Part shown: positions 1 through 5,532 of the stretch, piece by piece
Layout: the number at the start of each line of letters is the position of its first letter
Numbering within the stretch: position 1 is the first letter of the stretch
Assembly: GCA_017531065.1 (NCBI GenBank)
Contig: JAFXLR010000095.1
Coordinates: forward strand, 1 to 5,532
Source of the DNA: Bacilli bacterium
Lineage (GTDB): Bacteria > Bacillota_I > Bacilli_A > RFN20 > CAG-826
DNA: 5,532 bases
Reading direction: 5' to 3'
The notes under the pieces: model-generated
Told to the model about the DNA's origin: nothing
What the model saw: only the letters and a program-made list of their open reading frames with translations
Databases searched by the model: none
Translations under genes and position numbers: made by a program

Positions 1-1
1 C

Positions 2-3738
<3,737 letters not shown>

Positions 3739-3748
3739 ATATTAACGT
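3739..3748 (-). promoter_or_regulatory. Very short pcrA leader without a Shine-Dalgarno site
   Basis: If the extended -10 element is used, the transcript has a leader of about ten bases reading ACGTTAATAT on the minus strand. It has no purine-rich ribosome binding site. This contrasts with the strong site before ligA. Initiation would then resemble leaderless or A/U-rich-leader translation. The transcription start is predicted, not observed. Confidence 0.4.
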
Positions 3749-3754
3749 AGTTAA

Positions 3755-3783
3755 ATTATACCATTCAGTATGTTTACCTTCTA
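3755..3783 (-). promoter_or_regulatory. Extended -10 promoter for pcrA-ligA
   Basis: On the minus strand, a perfect TATAAT lies at 3760-3755, preceded by TGG, which gives the extended -10 form TGnTATAAT. Seventeen bases further upstream, TAGAAG (3783-3778) is only a 3-of-6 match to the -35 consensus, which is tolerable for an extended -10. The predicted start of transcription is near 3748, only about ten bases before the pcrA ATG. No other good promoter is seen before ligA, so this one probably serves both genes. Confidence 0.7.
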
Positions 3784-3801
3784 GGTCTTCGAGGGTATTT
3801 T
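3773..3801 (+). promoter_or_regulatory. Candidate divergent promoter for the membrane-protein operon
   Basis: On the plus strand TTTACC (3773-3778, 4 of 6 to the -35 consensus) is followed after 17 bases by TATTTT (3796-3801, 4 of 6 to the -10 consensus). Transcription would start near 3808, leaving a leader of about 25 bases. Its -35 box abuts the -35 box of the pcrA promoter, so the two could compete. An alternative -10 is GATAAT at 3821-3826, which would make the gene nearly leaderless. Both are weak calls. Confidence 0.3.
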
Positions 3802-3820
3802 CTTTAACTTAATTAAAGAA
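3800..3820. repeat. AT-rich inverted repeat before the rightward operon (8-base arms, 5-base spacer)
   Basis: The arms TTCTTTAA (3800-3807) and TTAAAGAA (3813-3820) are perfect inverted copies separated by CTTAA. The right arm overlaps AAAGAAG (3815-3821), the only ribosome-binding-like sequence before the ATG at 3833, so a hairpin here could mask it, or the dyad could be a protein operator. No T-run follows it on the plus strand and no gene ends into it from either side, so it is not a terminator. In AT-rich DNA such a repeat can arise by chance. Confidence 0.4.
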
Positions 3821-3832
3821 GATAATAAAAGC

Positions 3833-4726
3833 ATGAAGTTGTTCAAGAAACAGGACACTCCGATCGGTAATCTTGCCCTTTTGGGTATCTTTGCCGCGAT
3901 CATGGGGGCTTTCTCTTTAATCCTCGCCCTCGTTCCTTTTTCTAGTCTCATTCTTGGACTGTTCCTTCCTCTAGTGAGCGCGGTCGCTTCCTATTACACA
4001 GAGAACAAATACCTAGCCGCTTATGTCGTTGGTGCTTCAGCCTTATGTCTTGGCCTCACCTTCTTCAACTGGGGCGACACTTTATTTGTCGTCATTCCAA
4101 GCATCGTGTCCGGAAGCTTCTATGGCTTACTTCGCGACAAGAAAATCCCTTCGCAATTCTTGATCATTTTGACTTCCCTTGTTCAGGTTCTCTTGAACCT
4201 TGGCGCTTTCGGAATTCTTCTTCTAACAACAGGCGTCAACATCATCGACACTTTGATGGCAATCCTTAACCTCAAAACGAACACAATCATCCCAGCGTTC
4301 ATTGTCACTTATTCAATCGCTGAAACCATCCTAAGCTTCTTCATCATCGAAGGTGTTTTGAACAAGTTCTCGAAAGAGGCTTTCAGTTTCCCTGTCGAAA
4401 GGTTCATCAGCCCAAGCTTGGGAATCCTTTTCGGCGGCCTCACTTTGGCGTTCGCTTTCATCGAGATCCATATGTGCTATGTCTTCATGGTCTTCGGAAT
4501 TTATTTCTCGTTTGTTGGGGCCAGCGTTCTCTTTGAGAAGAAGCCGATTTGGATCTATGTTCTCGGCGGAGTTTTGCTCCTCGCCTCCCTTTTCCTCTTC
4601 GCTTTGCTAAACTCCCATTTCCCTGAACAAAGCGGAATCTCACTCGCCTCTATCTTCTTTATATCGATTTCTTTAACTAGTTTTGTTTCAATATTTGTAA
4701 ACAAAAAGGGTACAATGAACTCATGA
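3833..4726 (+). CDS. Polytopic integral membrane protein of unknown function (297 residues)
   Basis: I do not recognise a named family with confidence. A short basic N-terminus (MKLFKKQ) is followed by about eight to ten hydrophobic segments, roughly at residues 12-32, 35-53, 61-78, 83-100, 108-133, 153-173, 193-212, 214-233, 239-259 and 268-288. There are few loops of any size and a short lysine-bearing tail (NKKGTMNS). The N-terminal half, with a glycine/alanine-rich first helix and closely spaced helices, resembles the general style of ECF transporter substrate-binding subunits or DUF2232 (YybS-like) proteins. This is an impression of shape, not a motif match. Conspicuous polar or acidic residues in membrane segments are E164 and E211. 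The ribosome binding site is weak (AAAGAAG, 11 bases before ATG) and lies beside an inverted repeat. The gene is divergent from pcrA, and its stop overlaps the next start by ATGA, so the two products are probably made together. Confidence 0.85.
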   Translation: MKLFKKQDTPIGNLALLGIFAAIMGAFSLILALVPFSSLILGLFLPLVSAVASYYTENKYLAAYVVGASALCLGLTFFNWGDTLFVVIPSIVSGSFYGLLRDKKIPSQFLIILTSLVQVLLNLGAFGILLLTTGVNIIDTLMAILNLKTNTIIPAFIVTYSIAETILSFFIIEGVLNKFSKEAFSFPVERFISPSLGILFGGLTLAFAFIEIHMCYVFMVFGIYFSFVGASVLFEKKPIWIYVLGGVLLLASLFLFALLNSHFPEQSGISLASIFFISISLTSFVSIFVNKKGTMNS

Positions 4727-5319
4727 AATTCTTACGCGAATTTGGCTTAGGCCTAGTTTACATACTCTTACTGCCGATTCTTCTAGCCGGTTTGCTTTTG
4801 GTTGGAATCGTGATGATCTTCGTTTGGATCGTCATGTTCTTCAAAGGCTGCATCCGTTTCTTCAAAGGCGATTCTTTCTTTGCTCCGCTTCCTGAAGATG
4901 AGCAAGTCGAGAAAATCAAAGCCGAAGAGCTCCGCAGAAAAACCGAGCCAGAGAACCCTGCCCCTGCTCAACCTCAGCAACCAGCTGGCCCATCGCAGGT
5001 CTACATCCAGCAGAACTACTATCAGCCAGGCTCACAAGTCCCGCCAAACGGGCAAATGCCACAAAATCCACAGCAAAACCTGCCTCCTTTCCAAGGCTAT
5101 CCTCAAGGATATCCGCAACAACCTTATGGCAATGGAATCCCACAACAGCCATATAACAATGGCATTCCGCAACAGCAGCCATATGGCAGCATCCCTCAAC
5201 AACAACCGCCTTACCCATATCCAAACGCCGAACAGATCCCTTACACCGAGCCAGCTCAAGAGACTGACCCAAGCAAGATGATCGAAATCACTCCTACGGA
5301 AGGAGATGACGAACAATGA
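4723..5319 (+). CDS. Membrane-anchored protein with Pro/Gln/Tyr-rich repetitive tail (198 residues)
   Basis: This is an unrecognised protein in three parts. Residues 9-40 are one unbroken hydrophobic stretch of about 32 residues with basic residues on both sides (K2, R5; K41, R45, K48). That is long for one span and could be a tight hairpin with both ends in the cytoplasm. Residues 58-76 are highly charged (EDEQVEKIKAEELRRK). Residues 77-182 are rich in Pro, Gln, Asn and Tyr and almost certainly disordered. They include GYPQGYPQ and a 9-residue tandem repeat: PQQPYGNGI, PQQPYNNGI, PQQQPYGSI, then PQQQPPYPY (131-166). The tail ends acidic (EGDDEQ). There is no LPXTG motif, lipobox or catalytic motif. 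The tail could be a scaffold or docking arm, but that is inference. The start overlaps the preceding stop as ATGA, with only a weak AAAAAGGG 12 bases upstream, so it probably depends on translation of the preceding gene. Confidence 0.85.
   Translation: MKFLREFGLGLVYILLLPILLAGLLLVGIVMIFVWIVMFFKGCIRFFKGDSFFAPLPEDEQVEKIKAEELRRKTEPENPAPAQPQQPAGPSQVYIQQNYYQPGSQVPPNGQMPQNPQQNLPPFQGYPQGYPQQPYGNGIPQQPYNNGIPQQQPYGSIPQQQPPYPYPNAEQIPYTEPAQETDPSKMIEITPTEGDDEQ
5113..5220 (+). repeat. 27-base tandem repeat coding for PQQPYxNGI-type units (3 clear, 1 degenerate copy)
   Basis: Units start at 5113, 5140, 5167 and 5194, each encoding nine residues beginning Pro-Gln-Gln. The first two protein units differ at one position, the third shifts by one Gln, and the fourth is degenerate (PQQQPPYPY). 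At DNA level the copies use different codons (CCG/CCA/CCT, CAA/CAG), so this is an older, selected protein repeat and not a recent slippage expansion. Confidence 0.8.
5300..5305 (+). promoter_or_regulatory. Ribosome binding site for the third membrane-protein gene
   Basis: AAGGAG ends ten bases before the ATG at 5316-5318, inside the last codons of the preceding gene. It supports that ATG, which overlaps the preceding TGA, as the true start. Confidence 0.7.
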
Positions 5320-5532
5320 GAACCTTAGTTGAATTTGCCCTCAGCGAAAACGATAAGAGATTGCTTTTCATTCTTCTCATCGTTTTCCTTATCATCTTCC
5401 TCATCCTTGGTCTTATCGGCGTCCTTATGAGAACCATCTCCAAGAGCTTCTCTAGAAGGATCGATTATGAAATCCATGAGGCTGTGACGAGTAGAGTCAT
5501 CACCACGCCAGAGCAGTTAAAGAAATATGGCA
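5316..5532 (+). CDS. Single-span membrane protein, N-terminal part only (cut by window end)
   Basis: The gene starts with ATG overlapping the TGA of the preceding gene and runs open for 72 codons to the right edge. A short polar N-terminus (MRTLVEFALSENDKR) is followed by a strongly hydrophobic helix at about residues 16-38. Next comes a basic stretch (MRTISKSFSRRID) and then a soluble-looking, probably helical segment ending TTPEQLKKYG. The positive charge after the helix suggests that the C-terminal side faces the cytoplasm by the positive-inside rule. It is not recognisable as a known family from this part. Spacing and overlap place it in the same operon as the two genes before it. It was identified by reading the frame directly; its length and function remain unknown because it is truncated. 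Confidence 0.8.
   Translation, partial: MRTLVEFALSENDKRLLFILLIVFLIIFLILGLIGVLMRTISKSFSRRIDYEIHEAVTSRVITTPEQLKKYG

Noticed and set aside
3800..3820. Transcription terminator
   Set aside because: The dyad is very AT-rich with no GC stem, no T-run follows on the plus strand, and no gene ends towards it from either side.
4683..4716. Internal promoter before the second membrane-protein gene (TTGTTT ... TACAAT)
   Set aside because: TACAAT is a fair -10 match, but the spacing to TTGTTT is 22 bases and no better -35 lies at 16-18 bases. ATGA coupling explains expression without it.
4880..5281. Long alternative plus and minus frames across the repeat-tailed gene
   Set aside because: The Pro/Gln-rich codons (CCN, CAA/CAG) lack stops in other frames, which creates spurious open frames. 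The translations are Ser/His/Asn-rich or tryptophan-rich strings without structure. The frame at 4723 has the ATGA junctions on both sides.

Overview
The window reads as chromosomal DNA from a low-to-mid GC (roughly 45% by eye) member of the Bacillota, probably an uncultured gut-type Bacilli/Erysipelotrichia or Mollicutes-related lineage. This placement is inference. It rests on the pcrA-ligA gene pair, strong AAGGAGG-type ribosome binding sites, a TATAAT promoter, and AGA/CTT/ATC-rich codon use. TGA acts as a stop at three gene junctions and tryptophan is encoded by TGG, so the standard bacterial code applies and not the Mycoplasma code.

Layout. Bases 1 to about 104 do not match their surroundings. 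They carry a plus-strand open frame with different codon use, and they cut off the ligA gene that comes in from the right. Bases 2-1435 (minus) hold the first two thirds of ligA, the NAD-dependent DNA ligase: the complete NMN-binding, adenylation, OB and zinc-finger parts, but no helix-hairpin-helix or BRCT domain. Bases 1432-3738 (minus) hold a complete pcrA (UvrD/PcrA-type superfamily 1 DNA helicase), joined to ligA by a 4-base ATGA overlap. Bases 3739-3832 form a 94-base divergent intergenic region. It has a convincing extended -10 promoter for pcrA, a weaker candidate promoter facing the other way, and an AT-rich inverted repeat next to the start of the rightward gene. Bases 3833-5532 (plus) hold three tightly packed genes for membrane proteins that I cannot name: a 297-residue polytopic protein, a 198-residue membrane-anchored protein with a Pro/Gln/Tyr-rich tail containing a 9-residue tandem repeat, and the start of a third single-span protein cut by the window edge. 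All three junctions between adjacent same-strand genes in the window are ATGA overlaps.

Function. The leftward operon is a DNA maintenance unit: PcrA unwinds DNA and clears protein-DNA complexes during repair and replication, and LigA seals nicks. The rightward operon makes unnamed membrane proteins whose coupling suggests related work at the envelope, but nothing in the sequence fixes that work. I found no RNA genes, CRISPR arrays, insertion sequences or clear terminators. The most notable anomaly is the abrupt loss of ligA at the left edge, which I think is more likely an assembly chimera than a biological insertion. The most open biological question is the rightward membrane-protein operon.
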